A stretch of DNA of 64,000 nucleotides from Sulfobacillus sp. (GTDB lineage: Bacteria > Bacillota > Sulfobacillia > Sulfobacillales > Sulfobacillaceae): NCBI GenBank assembly GCA_027309085.1, contig DAIDDL010000004.1, forward strand, positions 1 through 64,000, read 5' to 3'. The notes under the pieces are model-generated. The model made no database searches. It worked only from the letters and a program-made list of their open reading frames with translations, and was not told the origin of the DNA. Below are positions 37,057 through 46,624 of this stretch, in pieces (within the stretch, counting starts at the first letter, position 1; every line of letters begins with the position of its first letter). The position numbers and the translations under genes are program-made.

Positions 37057-37972
37057 TTAACTTGCCACGCCCGTCAGCGTTTGAAGGTTGCCGAAAGCTG
37101 CGGTGCCCACCACGACGTAAAGGCTCTTGCCTGTGGCATTCATCAAGATTTGCCGACTGGCGGCCGGTGCGGGCAGCACTCGAAGCACGCTTTCAGTGGA
37201 TAAGGACACGACGGCAATATTGCGGACGGGCCCTCCCCTTCAAAGCGTAGAGGAGGGTGCCTTGCGGATTGAGGGCCTGTACCCGGACTGTCCAACCACG
37301 AATTGCGTCAAGACCGGATGGGAGACGCTACAGGCCATTCGGTGACCTGCCCCACGCTGGTGAGCGTGTAGACATGAGCGCCTTTGGGGCCGGGGGCCAC
37401 GCTTACCATAGAAGACGGCACGGCCCATGTGGCCGTGAGGGTCGTGCGCAGAAGTGGCACGACCCCCGCCATGACCTGGTCAGGTGCCTGGTACAGCACA
37501 AAAAGATGCTGTCCGTGGGGCCCCGCTGCCACAGCCAGAACCGGGCCGGCCAACGGGCAGAGTGCTTGCACTTTCGTAGAGGGGGCACTGAGCCACCGAA
37601 TGGCCCCGACCTTGTTAGCAGCTCAGCCCACGGCCAAGGTTTGCCCTTTCAGCAGAGCCACCGTGCGACTGGCGGCGGATAGCGGGATCTCGTGGCCGAT
37701 TGTATGCTGGCTCAGGGGCAAGGGGTAAAGAGCCTGGGCTTGTTGCGTTCCCGAAAGCACCCACAGGGTACCCTGGGAGGGGCCCACTGCCGCTTCGGTT
37801 CCTGCTGCGGTCGGATAAATTTGAGCAATAACACTTTTTTGACGGAAGGCCGGGTGACTGGGGAAATAGCGCTTTGGCCGCATCCGGCCACGGCGCTGCT
37901 GATAACGAGGACCCCTAACAGTCCTGTGGTGAGGCGCTTGACGCGCGGCATCGCCTTGTCCATCCTCTCATG
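37057..37972 (-). pseudogene. Broken lipoprotein/beta-propeller-like gene, copy C
   Basis: It begins MDKAMPRVKRLTTGLLGVLV with lipobox AVAGC-GQS and slips frame before IYPTAAGTEAAVGP. A TGA near 37618-37622 follows LLKGQTLAVG, and another slip comes after VTEWPVAS near 37325. The later text is clearly homologous to copy B at DNA level (for example CCGCAAGGCACCCTCCT in both). It is in opposite orientation to copy B, with the DUF2079 gene between them. Confidence 0.85.
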
Positions 37973-38249
37973 AAGTTTTCATTGGGCCACATCATGACAC
38001 AATCTGGTCCCGAACGCCATTCGATCTCAGCGTTCGTCACTGATCTCAATTAAGCGTCAATTGATTGCACATTGCACGTAGGTCGTCGACAGGCGCTGGC
38101 TCAATTCCTGCTTGACTGGAAATGTTGTGCAAATTTTGGACAAGATTATAGAGGAGTACGATGGCCGTTCGAATAGCCCATCGATACTTTGGCAATGTGC
38201 CGCCCTGGTGTGAAAGGCCGACCTCAGATTCGTAAACGATGCCATTCCC

Positions 38250-39266
38250 TTAGAGGTTACACGCCCCATATTGATGCGCGTAATAGTCCCGGTAACTCCC
38301 ACTTTTAATGGCCTTCCACCAGTTTTGATGCGTTTGGTACCATGAGACGGTCTGCCGCAAGCCCTCCTGCCACGGAATGAGAGGTTCCCAACCGAGTTCC
38401 TTAGTAATCTTCTGGGAATCAATCGCATACCGCCGATCATGGCCTAGCCGGTCTTTTACGGCGACCATGACAGAAGAAGGCAATCCCAAGATACGCTGAA
38501 GTTCCTCGGCCACGGCGCGATTGGACTGCTCGTTATGTCCGCCGATATTGTAAATTTCTCCACGATGTCCTTCGGTTAAAACCATCCAGATCGCCCGCAC
38601 ATGGTCAGACACATGCAGCCAGTCTCGCACATTCAAGCCATCGCCGTACAGAGGCCATGGCTGCCCTTCCAGCCCGTTGGTCACGAACAGGGGGATCAGC
38701 TTTTCCGGAAACTGATAGGGGCCATAATTATTGGAGCACCGCGTAATCACGACATCTTGTTGATGGGTGCGAAAGGCGGCCAGCACGAGCATATCCGCTG
38801 CGGCTTTGCTCGCGGAATACGGACTGTTCGGATTCAGCGGAGTCGTTTCGCTGAACAAGCCTGTCGCCCCCAAACTGCCGTAGACCTCATCCGTCGAAAC
38901 ATGCAGAAAGCGCGGCACGTGGTATTTCCTCGCCAATTCCAGCAGGATCTGGGTTCCCAGAACATTCGTCGTCACAAAGGGAGCCCCCGACATGATGCTG
39001 CGGTCGACATGCGATTCCGCCGCGAAGTTGATGACCGCATCCACTGACCTGTCCGCAAAGAGAGGTTCCAGTGCATCATGGTCGGTGATGGAGACCGCCT
39101 CCCAGCGGTATCGCGGATCCTCGGAATACCCGGCCACATTGGCCGGGTTGCCGGCATACGTTAAGCTGTCGACATTGATAATCTGCACGTCCGGAACCGT
39201 GTCCAGAGCCCACCGAATCATTTGGGAGCCAATAAATCCTAGCCCACCCGTGACGATAATTTTCAC
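38250..39266 (-). CDS. rmlB: dTDP-glucose 4,6-dehydratase
   Basis: 338 residues from the GTG at 39266, which has GAGGCG 7 bases upstream and starts exactly at the Rossmann strand (VKIIVTGGLGFIGSQ). The frame open to 39389 is too long and overlaps rmlC. The NAD site TGGLGFIG, the STDEVYG active-site motif, the YSASKAAAD pair (Tyr-x3-Lys) and RCSNNYGPYQFPEKLIP are all typical. It converts dTDP-glucose to dTDP-4-keto-6-deoxyglucose in the cytoplasm. It is the third gene of rmlA-rmlC-rmlB, 16 bases after rmlC. No rmlD follows. Confidence 0.95.
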   Translation of the reverse strand: MKIIVTGGLGFIGSQMIRWALDTVPDVQIINVDSLTYAGNPANVAGYSEDPRYRWEAVSITDHDALEPLFADRSVDAVINFAAESHVDRSIMSGAPFVTTNVLGTQILLELARKYHVPRFLHVSTDEVYGSLGATGLFSETTPLNPNSPYSASKAAADMLVLAAFRTHQQDVVITRCSNNYGPYQFPEKLIPLFVTNGLEGQPWPLYGDGLNVRDWLHVSDHVRAIWMVLTEGHRGEIYNIGGHNEQSNRAVAEELQRILGLPSSVMVAVKDRLGHDRRYAIDSQKITKELGWEPLIPWQEGLRQTVSWYQTHQNWWKAIKSGSYRDYYAHQYGACNL

Positions 39267-39282
39267 CCTGTTCGCCTCACAT

Positions 39283-39753
39283 TTATTTGTATTGGGTACT
39301 CCAGTCGAAACCAATCGTCGGATCATTCCAGGCAAAGCGCTTTTCATCCGGGTCGTCCGGTCGATAGGATTCCGTGGTAAAATACACAATCATCAAGGGC
39401 GTCTGACCGAGCACCCGGTATCCATGGACGACGCCGACAGGGATGACAACCAACAGCGGATTCATCTCACTGGGATACAAGACCTGTGTGACCCCATGCG
39501 TCGGAGAATCAATCCGCTGATCGTACAACACGACTTGAGCCGCACCGACAGGAAAAAACCATAAATCGTCCTGACGCTCATGATAATGAAAAGCTTTAAT
39601 GACGCCGGGATAGCTCATGGACAGCGAAGCCTGTCCGAAATTTCTCAGGAGTGCATCGTCGTCCCGCAAGATTTCCTGGAAAAAACCCCGATCATCCGGG
39701 TGGCGCACCAATTTCTTCACCACGACCCCTTCAATCGATCCCAATTTGCTCAT
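39283..39753 (-). CDS. rmlC: dTDP-4-dehydrorhamnose 3,5-epimerase family (RmlC-like cupin)
   Basis: 156 residues from the ATG at 39753, 8 bases after GGAGG. The RmlC cupin pattern is visible: HPDDRGFFQEILRD, VIKAFHYHERQDDLWFF, then VVIPVGVVHGYRVLG. The histidine in KAFHYH is the usual catalytic base region. At 156 residues it is shorter than typical RmlC (about 180), like the short RmlC-related epimerases of some Gram-positives and archaea. It could also be a 3,4-ketoisomerase-type cupin, but linkage to rmlA and rmlB favours sugar epimerisation. Confidence 0.85.
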   Translation of the reverse strand: MSKLGSIEGVVVKKLVRHPDDRGFFQEILRDDDALLRNFGQASLSMSYPGVIKAFHYHERQDDLWFFPVGAAQVVLYDQRIDSPTHGVTQVLYPSEMNPLLVVIPVGVVHGYRVLGQTPLMIVYFTTESYRPDDPDEKRFAWNDPTIGFDWSTQYK

Positions 39754-39781
39754 TAATATATCCTCCAATACTTGCTTTTTG

Positions 39782-40847
39782 TCATAACGTCACGATGCTT
39801 TGATCGCCTAGAACCAGCCGCACCGCCTTCGGCCGCTTATGGCCACCCTCCACCGTGACCCCCCGGCCAATCAACGACTGGTCGATCCGTTCAGGCACGC
39901 CGATAATGCGGCTGTCCGGCAAGACCACACTGTTCTCGATCTCTGTCTGCTCAATGATGACGCGGTCGCCTATGGCTGTATAGGGGCCGATATAGCTATT
40001 CGCAATAGACACGCCTTTTCCAATCACGACTGGTCCGCGAATCGTGCTGTGCGTAATACGGGACCCGTGCCCGACTTGAATGCGCCCAGCGATGTCGCTA
40101 ACGGCATCAATGTCGCCTTCCACCGAGGATGAGATATCTTCCAGCACCAACCGATTCGCATCAATGACATCCTGCGGATGTCCCGTATCTTTCCACCATC
40201 CTTCGACGAAGGTGGCGTCCACAATGCGATTTTTGTCAATCAGCACTTGAATGGTATCGGTAATTTCATATTCACCACGCCCAGACGGAGTTAACGCCTT
40301 CACGATATCATGAATCTCCGGGCTAAAACAGTACGCGCCGACCAACGCCCAGTGGGAGGGGGGACCTTTCGGCTTTTCGACCAGGCGGGTCACTCGTCCT
40401 TGCTCGACGACAGCCACCCCAAATTGCCGGGGATCCTCGACCTCGGTGAGGAGAATGGAGGCGGCATAATTCCCGTTTTTAAACCGCTCCACGAGCTGCG
40501 TCAGCCCGCTTCGCAACAGATTGTCTCCCAGAAACATCAGGAAAGGATCGTTGCCCAAATAGGATGCCGCCGTCTTCACGGCATGAGCGAGACCTAATGG
40601 CGCGGATTGCGGAATATAGGTAAACTGGCAGCCAAACTGCCGCCCGTCTCCCAGATTGTCTTGAATGGTTTGCCCCGTCTCCCCAAGAATGACTCCAATA
40701 TCCTCGATGCCGGCCTGCACCATGGCATCTACGGCATAAAACAAAATCGGCCGGTTGGCCACAGGAATTAACTGCTTAGCTCCTGTATAGGTTAGGGCGC
40801 AAGCGACTACCTGTGCCTCCTGCCAGAATTAACCCTTTTAACTTCAT
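39782..40847 (-). CDS. rmlA: Glucose-1-phosphate thymidylyltransferase (long type), frameshifted near its start
   Basis: The ATG at 40847 follows AAGGAG by 8 bases and begins MKLKGLILAGGTGSRLRP, the nucleotide-binding signature. At 40793-40794 the frame breaks: CGCCCT-A-ACCTATACAGG would need two more bases to read RPLTYTGAKQLIPVANRPI. The rest of the enzyme is open to 39782, with MFLGDNLL, VEKPKGPPSHWALVGAYCF and a left-handed beta-helix C-terminus (HGSRITHSTIRGPVVIGKG). It is the long, archaeal-type RmlA. It would make dTDP-glucose. The lesion is a real mutation or a sequencing error in a TT run. Confidence 0.88.
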
Positions 40848-40896
40848 ACATTAACTCCTTCACATATTAATAGGATATATTAACTTTTTGCTGATC

Positions 40897-41136
40897 TCAA
40901 CTATGCATAATGGCCAGAATGTCGGCCCATGTCAAAAGACGCGTAATCACGGCAAGCCCTGCAAACACCGCTATTCCGATTCCTATAATGACCCACACGG
41001 AGGAATACGGCAGCAATTTATAAACAATACCAGGCATGAGAAGGCTGTTGAAGACGGCAATTTCTCCCGTTTTCCACGGGAATGCGATACGGCGAAATTT
41101 GCGACGCAGTGCCCACCCCGTGTAAATCAGTGACAA
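40897..41136 (-). CDS. Small membrane protein, hypothetical
   Basis: Up to 79 residues with one or two hydrophobic segments (VWVIIGIGIAVFAGLAVITRLL) after a basic half. The reading frame has natural protein composition and ends 49 bases before rmlA on the same strand, so it may head the rml operon. The start is unclear: a TTG at 41136 overlaps an inverted repeat TGACAA-ATCC-TTGTCA (41131-41146). It could be the remnant of a larger membrane protein. Unrecognised. Confidence 0.4.
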   Translation of the reverse strand: MSLIYTGWALRRKFRRIAFPWKTGEIAVFNSLLMPGIVYKLLPYSSVWVIIGIGIAVFAGLAVITRLLTWADILAIMHS

Positions 41137-41806
41137 ATCCTTGTCACCATGCTAATGCAAAAAACTTATGCTGCATTGGATATCCAAGGTTGGACTAAAC
41201 CGCTTCGCGGTGGTTACAAAGCTTGTCTGTCCCGAAAACGAATAGAGGGTACTTCTTGAGGTTTCTAGATGGAAGATCGTATAATTGTTCATAAAAGGTT
41301 CCCTTTCTCTGTTTGGAGCATACCGCAAGGAGGTTGCAACTGTGAAGCATTCCAAAAATAGAGTATACCCCCTGCGGGTGCGTGAGCAAATGGTATGCTG
41401 TTCACCATACGGCGAGGCATACCCTTGGGGGTAGATCCGATTGATTTCCCATAGCACCACGGTTTAGTCTAAAAGAATTATCCCCAGTTTGGCGCTCCTG
41501 TTCTCCGACCGCTTGGGTGCTTGTATCCGACTGCGGATAATTCTCTATTTATTATGATCAGTAACTGTTCAGGTGCCCCTTCGTCTCGCCCGTTTTCTCC
41601 CGAGATTTCTCGCGTCTAGGCGATCCGTGTTGCTTGAGCGCCCTATCCTGGTAGGGCGCTCCGTTTGGCCATGGATTCTGTAGGTCCTTTATACTTTGTG
41701 GGTGCACCGTATTAATTGTGTTCTTCGAGAATAGTAGTCTTAGAAACCTATTAAGAGAAGGCTTACCCTTACGATAGCAGTGAATTAATTTCGCCATTTG
41801 GACATT
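41137..41806. other. 670-base noncoding region between rml operon and flippase
   Basis: A+T-rich with no supported gene. A perfect 9-bp stem, AGCGCCCTA and TAGGGCGCT around TCCTGG (41637-41660), lies 147 bases past the flippase stop; it lacks a T-run. The region separates two transcription units of the polysaccharide cluster and must hold the rml promoter. Confidence 0.45.
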
Positions 41807-43231
41807 TCACGAACGCATTCGCATAGCGTCCAATACCTCGTGCCACGGCATGGACCGAGTCAAAATCGTAAGAGTGCCGTACAATAGGATACCAACACCA
41901 ATTGCCACCTCTACCGGAACTAACGTCCGAATTTCCCAAACACAAATTCCCATTACGACACTATTGATGATAATCTTAATGAACGGCTTGGCTTGACTTT
42001 TGATATCTATCGAATTTGGTAAGATCCTCTGGACAGCCCACACATTTGACACTAACAATAGTCCTTGCGTTATCACTAAAGCAGTCGCCGTTCCTATCGG
42101 CCCCCATCGAACTAACCACACCATCAATCCTACGTTCACGACAGCACCAATCGCGAATAATTTAGCAAATAGGATTTCGTGGTTGCTGGCTACTAAGGTA
42201 ATGGAAAAGATATCCCGCAAAAGGCCTAGGCAATATGACCAAATTAATACCGCAAGTACTGCACCGCTCGCAGTATATTGATGTCCAAATGCATAGAGTA
42301 TCAAAGGATTCGCGATTACATCGGTACCGACTCCTAAAGGAACTACCAATGCAAAAATTGATATGTTAGCCAACTGTAATACTTTCCGGGCTGTATTTGG
42401 TTCCCGAATCATCAATCGACTCAAAAGAGGAAAAGTTATGTTGAAGTATACCCCAGAAAAAGTCAGCAAGAATATGATCGGACGGTAAGCTGCAGAATAA
42501 TATCCAACGGCACGCGCTCCCATGACCGCGTGCAAGATCCATGTGTCCAACCCAGAATACAAAATGCTGACTAAAGAGGTGACCCCGAGAGGCAACCCTT
42601 CGCGAATCGTTTTCCATCCCTGCCGTAAAGAAATACACGTCAGTCGAAAAGGCACCAACCAACGGAGCCAGATGATCTCACCAATCGCAGGAATCATGAT
42701 GGATATTACTGTTACTTCCACAGCCTGGCTCAAATTCGTTGGAGAGTGAACAAATAAGACAGTCAATACAAGTCGCATAACTGCCCCCAAGAGATCGCCC
42801 AGGCTCGGAATCCATAATCGTTGTAAGCCGCTAAAAATCCACCGCGGATTAACTCCGTTTATCCACACGGTGATGCCCCACAAATCAAAGAGCATCTGAT
42901 ATTGATTCAAACTAGGAATGATGTAGACGCCTACAATAAAACCAGTCGTCACGATCAGACTAACTAAACCCGTTAACGAAATACCATAGCCGATTATCGG
43001 CGAAAAGTTATCCGTACGGCTCAGTTGGCGAGTTAAGAGTGGAGGGATACCCAAATAGGTCACCGCCCCAATCATCCCAATAATCGCCCACGTATAGCTA
43101 AATATGCCGTAATTAACAGGATCCAGTATACGTGCCATGTATACCACAGTTATTAAATTAGCGATGCCTTGAATGGCAGTCGCTATGGAACTCAATGCCG
43201 TATTTCGCCAAATCGACGACAGTCCTGTCAT
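41807..43231 (-). CDS. Polysaccharide flippase, Wzx/MVF superfamily
   Basis: 474 residues with about 12-14 hydrophobic helices, normal for Wzx. The N-terminus SIWRNTALSSIATAIQGIANLITVVYMARILDP and the repeated FGHQYTASGAVLAVLIWSY segment are typical of oligosaccharide flippases. It would move lipid-linked repeat units across the cell membrane. The ATG overlaps the stop of the preceding GT4 gene (ATGA, 43228-43231), so they are translationally coupled. It is the last gene of the glycosyltransferase operon. The region is visibly richer in A+T than the window's flanks. Confidence 0.92.
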   Translation of the reverse strand: MTGLSSIWRNTALSSIATAIQGIANLITVVYMARILDPVNYGIFSYTWAIIGMIGAVTYLGIPPLLTRQLSRTDNFSPIIGYGISLTGLVSLIVTTGFIVGVYIIPSLNQYQMLFDLWGITVWINGVNPRWIFSGLQRLWIPSLGDLLGAVMRLVLTVLFVHSPTNLSQAVEVTVISIMIPAIGEIIWLRWLVPFRLTCISLRQGWKTIREGLPLGVTSLVSILYSGLDTWILHAVMGARAVGYYSAAYRPIIFLLTFSGVYFNITFPLLSRLMIREPNTARKVLQLANISIFALVVPLGVGTDVIANPLILYAFGHQYTASGAVLAVLIWSYCLGLLRDIFSITLVASNHEILFAKLFAIGAVVNVGLMVWLVRWGPIGTATALVITQGLLLVSNVWAVQRILPNSIDIKSQAKPFIKIIINSVVMGICVWEIRTLVPVEVAIGVGILLYGTLTILTRSMPWHEVLDAMRMRS

Positions 43232-44361
43232 GCTTCCCGACTGGAGTGCTCATGTCTGCCGACCTGAGACATGGTTTGCTCACAAATAGCAAGGAAGCTG
43301 TCGACCACATCGTCGACCTGGCAGTACGCAACCGTAGCGCATACTTCATCCGAAGAGGGCAATGCTATCTCGCCTCGAACAAGGCGACTCAGTTGCTCCG
43401 CAAATGCAACATTGTCTCGAGCTACCAACCAACCATTAACTCCTTCTCGCATAAGAGCACGGGGTCCAAATTCACAGTCAGTCGCCAAGACCGGAAGACC
43501 ACGCGCTAGTGCCTCAACCATGGCAACACTAAAACCTTCGTAGTCGGATGGGAACCCAAGGATAGAGGCTGAATCTACGACATCCCAAGGGTTCTCGTGC
43601 CATCCCATCCAGACACAGTAATTGCTAATGCCCAATTCGTCCGCCAATGTCGTCAAAAGAGTTCGATCAGGGCCATCACCCACTATTGTCAATTCCCAGT
43701 TAATCGTTCTCGGTAATTGCGCACAAGCCTTCAGCAAGCGATCTAATCTTTTCTGTTTCTGAAATCGCCCGACAAATAGTATACGAAAGACATCGGGTGA
43801 CGGGCGAGGAATTCGTGGCACGGATGTCTCGATAGGTGACCCAACGGCTGAAGCCAAAACTTTTAACTTCTTACGAAACACATCCGCAGCATCTTCACCT
43901 CCGACGACCACATGATCGCATGAGGATATGCCCCGAGACGTAGCCCAACGATAGAGTAAAGATTTTCCGTCTGCCCATCCTTGACCTATTCCACCTGGTT
44001 CATAAGCAATTATGGCCGTAGTCGATTTGAGAAGTCCCAGTTTTTTGAACAAATGTGTTATAATCCCCAACGGCCCCCAATTTATTAGAACCACGTCCGG
44101 CTGCTCCTTTGAAAATATGGCAAAAATAAAGCGAACGTATCTCACAAGATTTTTGGGAAGCGATCGCAGGCTAAGCGATGAAATTGGACCCACGACAACA
44201 TTTGAAAGATGATTCTCCCACGATCGGTCATTATACGATGGACCAGGCAATACACACACAAATCGATGGCCTTTTTGCTCCAATGCAACACTTAACCGCA
44301 ACGTAAGATTTTCGGTTCCACCGCGTCCACTTGGTCTATCATAAAGTGATACAATGTTCAT
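43228..44361 (-). CDS. Glycosyltransferase family 4
   Basis: 377 residues of GT-B fold. The N-terminal PSGRGGTENLTLRLSVALE glycine loop, the central RILFVGRFQKQKRLDRLL, and the C-terminal nucleotide-sugar motif FPSDYEGFSVAMVEALARG (E-x7-E) are clear, followed by ATDCEFGPRALMREGVNG. It transfers a sugar from an NDP-sugar to a lipid-linked glycan in the cytoplasm, retaining anomeric configuration. GGGAGG lies 11 bases before the ATG. It is coupled to the flippase downstream. Confidence 0.92.
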   Translation of the reverse strand: MNIVSLYDRPSGRGGTENLTLRLSVALEQKGHRFVCVLPGPSYNDRSWENHLSNVVVGPISSLSLRSLPKNLVRYVRFIFAIFSKEQPDVVLINWGPLGIITHLFKKLGLLKSTTAIIAYEPGGIGQGWADGKSLLYRWATSRGISSCDHVVVGGEDAADVFRKKLKVLASAVGSPIETSVPRIPRPSPDVFRILFVGRFQKQKRLDRLLKACAQLPRTINWELTIVGDGPDRTLLTTLADELGISNYCVWMGWHENPWDVVDSASILGFPSDYEGFSVAMVEALARGLPVLATDCEFGPRALMREGVNGWLVARDNVAFAEQLSRLVRGEIALPSSDEVCATVAYCQVDDVVDSFLAICEQTMSQVGRHEHSSREA

Positions 44362-44559
44362 AATGTAATTAGCCTCCCAAAGTTTGTTGGTCTTTACCTT
44401 ATCATCGATGGCGCTTCATGGATAACGCTTAAAACTAACAATTGTCGTGGCCATGAGTTTTTGCGGTTCTCCAAGTTTTGGTTCCGCCTTTTCACGCCTT
44501 TCATGGTTTACCTCGAAGCTAATAAAACAAGGCATTATTCGTTAGATTATATCCGTGTG

Positions 44560-45444
44560 TTAAAACTCTTTAAATTTATGATATGTTTTTAATAGTTGAT
44601 TTCGCATCGTCGCACTCGGGATCACAATATTTAACAGTTTTCTCGCAGCATACATTCGATAAGCTACCTGGCTACGCCTTTTCAAAAATTTAATGGCCAT
44701 GGCCGTTTCGCCACTATCTGTGCGTTCAGAAGACAGAAGTTTAACATAATAATTTGCGGATTGGTGGATACCATAATAGAGTTCCACACTGTTCTGACTC
44801 AGACTACCAGGACGAAGAGCACGATAATGATAGAGTGCCTCCGGAGACATCCCGATGATTGCACCGGACCATGCCATCTCAAGCAAGAATCCAAAATCCT
44901 CACTATAGCGCCAATCTCTCCATTTTACACCAGAGCGGTCTAGGTATTGCTTGCGGACAATCACCTTCAAAAAAGCAATAGGTGTTTTACAAATATCGGT
45001 TATTTCAATTAGTAGTCCTTTGTACGGTTCAATAGTTGAACTGACTTCACTCCATTTACGAGGAGCACTATCTGGCTTATGAAGCCATAGGTCGTCTAAA
45101 ACGACATCAAGACCATTTGCTTCGGCATAGCTAATAAGATTCGCTAACCGCTCATTCTCCCACCAATCATCACTGTCGAGAATCGCAATCCACTCACCTT
45201 TAGCGCACGACAAAGCTCGGTTTCTGGCTTTGCCAGGTCCCGAGTTGTTACTACTTTGCAGAATGGTAATGCGATCGTCAATGCATTTAAAGCGGTCAAC
45301 GTGTTCCAGTGTTGCATCCCTGGACGCATCATCACTTACTATTAACTCCCAATCTGTTAGAGTCTGGTGCGTGACCGATTGGAGAGCTATATCAATATAT
45401 TCTTGTGCATTATACGTCGGTATGATAACAGTTACTTTAGGCAT
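44560..45444 (-). CDS. Glycosyltransferase family 2
   Basis: 294 residues with a GT-A fold. The start VTVIIPTYNAQEYIDIALQS is followed by DWELIVSDDASRDATLE, then the metal-binding DxD as ILDSDDWW and an aromatic-rich acceptor region. The ATG follows GGAG by 7 bases and overlaps the upstream GT4 gene by 8 bases. It is an inverting sugar transferase; donor and acceptor unknown. A 198-base gap without a gene follows before the next GT4. Confidence 0.92.
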   Translation of the reverse strand: MPKVTVIIPTYNAQEYIDIALQSVTHQTLTDWELIVSDDASRDATLEHVDRFKCIDDRITILQSSNNSGPGKARNRALSCAKGEWIAILDSDDWWENERLANLISYAEANGLDVVLDDLWLHKPDSAPRKWSEVSSTIEPYKGLLIEITDICKTPIAFLKVIVRKQYLDRSGVKWRDWRYSEDFGFLLEMAWSGAIIGMSPEALYHYRALRPGSLSQNSVELYYGIHQSANYYVKLLSSERTDSGETAMAIKFLKRRSQVAYRMYAARKLLNIVIPSATMRNQLLKTYHKFKEF

Positions 45445-46624
45445 CCTGCTTCTCCATTAACTGTTCAAAAAGAACATCAACACTATGCACAGATTGATTC
45501 CAGTTATACCCTGCTATGGTTTCGATGCCTTTGTTGGCAAGACGTTGGCGTAGCTCATCATCGTTTAAAAGATGACTTACATGCTGCTCAAGAAAGCTTG
45601 GATGCCGCACTGGACTAATCAATGCATTAACATCATGAGTTGCATAGGCAGCTGCTCCTCCATTACTCGTGGAAACCAAGGCAGCGCCGCATGCCATCGC
45701 TTCCATCCCTGGTAAGCCCCATCCTTCAAAATGGGAACCCACTACGAAAATTTTCGTGTGGTTATACAGTGCACTCAACTCGCAATCCGAAGGATGTCTG
45801 TGATAATCGATCCAAGGCGGCAAATTCGGATGAGGCGCGGAACCGAATGTCCACACTTTTCCCAGCAAGTTGTAAGGCTCGATGAGACCTGATAAAGCTG
45901 CCACGACATCCGGCGTTCCCTTATAGGATTCGAGACGATAAGGAAATCCAATGGTGTCACGGTCTTCTCCCGCGATGGGATTGTCTAGATGATAAATTTT
46001 ATCATCTAGAGCATTGGGAATCATCGTAGACTCAACATGGTTTATGGACAACAACTCTTGCAATACGGGCGAGATAACGATCACCGTAAATGGGCCATGA
46101 TATGTAGCCATCATACGCTTACGAACAGTGTCCGAGGCAGTCATCAAATGCTCATAATCTTGAACAAAATATACCTTACGTCCCTTAGACTCTGGATAAT
46201 TTGCCACCCATTCTGCTGTTGTCCATGCTGTTGCTACTACTATATCACTGTTTGGAATATAGCGGGGATGTAGAGTAGGAACTGTTAGCATCCGGACTCG
46301 GGGATCGATAGAAAACCATTCTCCCGGACCATAGCTGACCTTTGCTTGACGCAACATCCATCCTCCCAATCGCACGGGATACTCACGCCACGGCACTCCA
46401 TTGAGGAGAAGGTCAGGGTGAACCACCGTGACCTCATGATGCTTCGCTAAGCGATTAGCGTATTCATAAACGACCTTAAAACCTCCAGTAGGATATTGGG
46501 CATAACCTGGCATACAAAATAAAATTCTAATTGGAGCATCCTCCTCGAAACCTTTGTTGTTTACAGTATTTGTTGATGTACTGCAAATCATAAGAGCAAC
46601 CACATTCCTAGAAGTGTCTGCCAC
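45437..46624 (-). CDS. Glycosyltransferase family 4
   Basis: Up to 395 residues. IRILFCMPGYAQYPTGGFKVVYEYANRLA opens the N-terminal Rossmann domain in two blocks. VYFVQDYEHL and the C-terminal VVGSHFEGWGLPGMEAMACG (E-x7-E) with STSNGGAAAYATH identify GT4, of the type that follows rhamnan synthesis genes. The first ~30 residues are atypical. The GTG at 46624 overlaps the previous gene by 37 bases, while other starts (ATG at 46591) are possible. It overlaps the next GT2 by 8 bases. Confidence 0.88.
   Translation of the reverse strand: MADTSRNVVALMICSTSTNTVNNKGFEEDAPIRILFCMPGYAQYPTGGFKVVYEYANRLAKHHEVTVVHPDLLLNGVPWREYPVRLGGWMLRQAKVSYGPGEWFSIDPRVRMLTVPTLHPRYIPNSDIVVATAWTTAEWVANYPESKGRKVYFVQDYEHLMTASDTVRKRMMATYHGPFTVIVISPVLQELLSINHVESTMIPNALDDKIYHLDNPIAGEDRDTIGFPYRLESYKGTPDVVAALSGLIEPYNLLGKVWTFGSAPHPNLPPWIDYHRHPSDCELSALYNHTKIFVVGSHFEGWGLPGMEAMACGAALVSTSNGGAAAYATHDVNALISPVRHPSFLEQHVSHLLNDDELRQRLANKGIETIAGYNWNQSVHSVDVLFEQLMEKQDA

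Noticed and set aside
39267-39389. Longer rmlB start
   Set aside because: It overlaps rmlC by over 100 bases; the GTG at 39266 with a ribosome site begins exactly at the NAD-binding strand.
41558-41797. 79-codon minus-strand frame downstream of the flippase
   Set aside because: It spans a perfect hairpin, has no ribosome site and no protein-like pattern.
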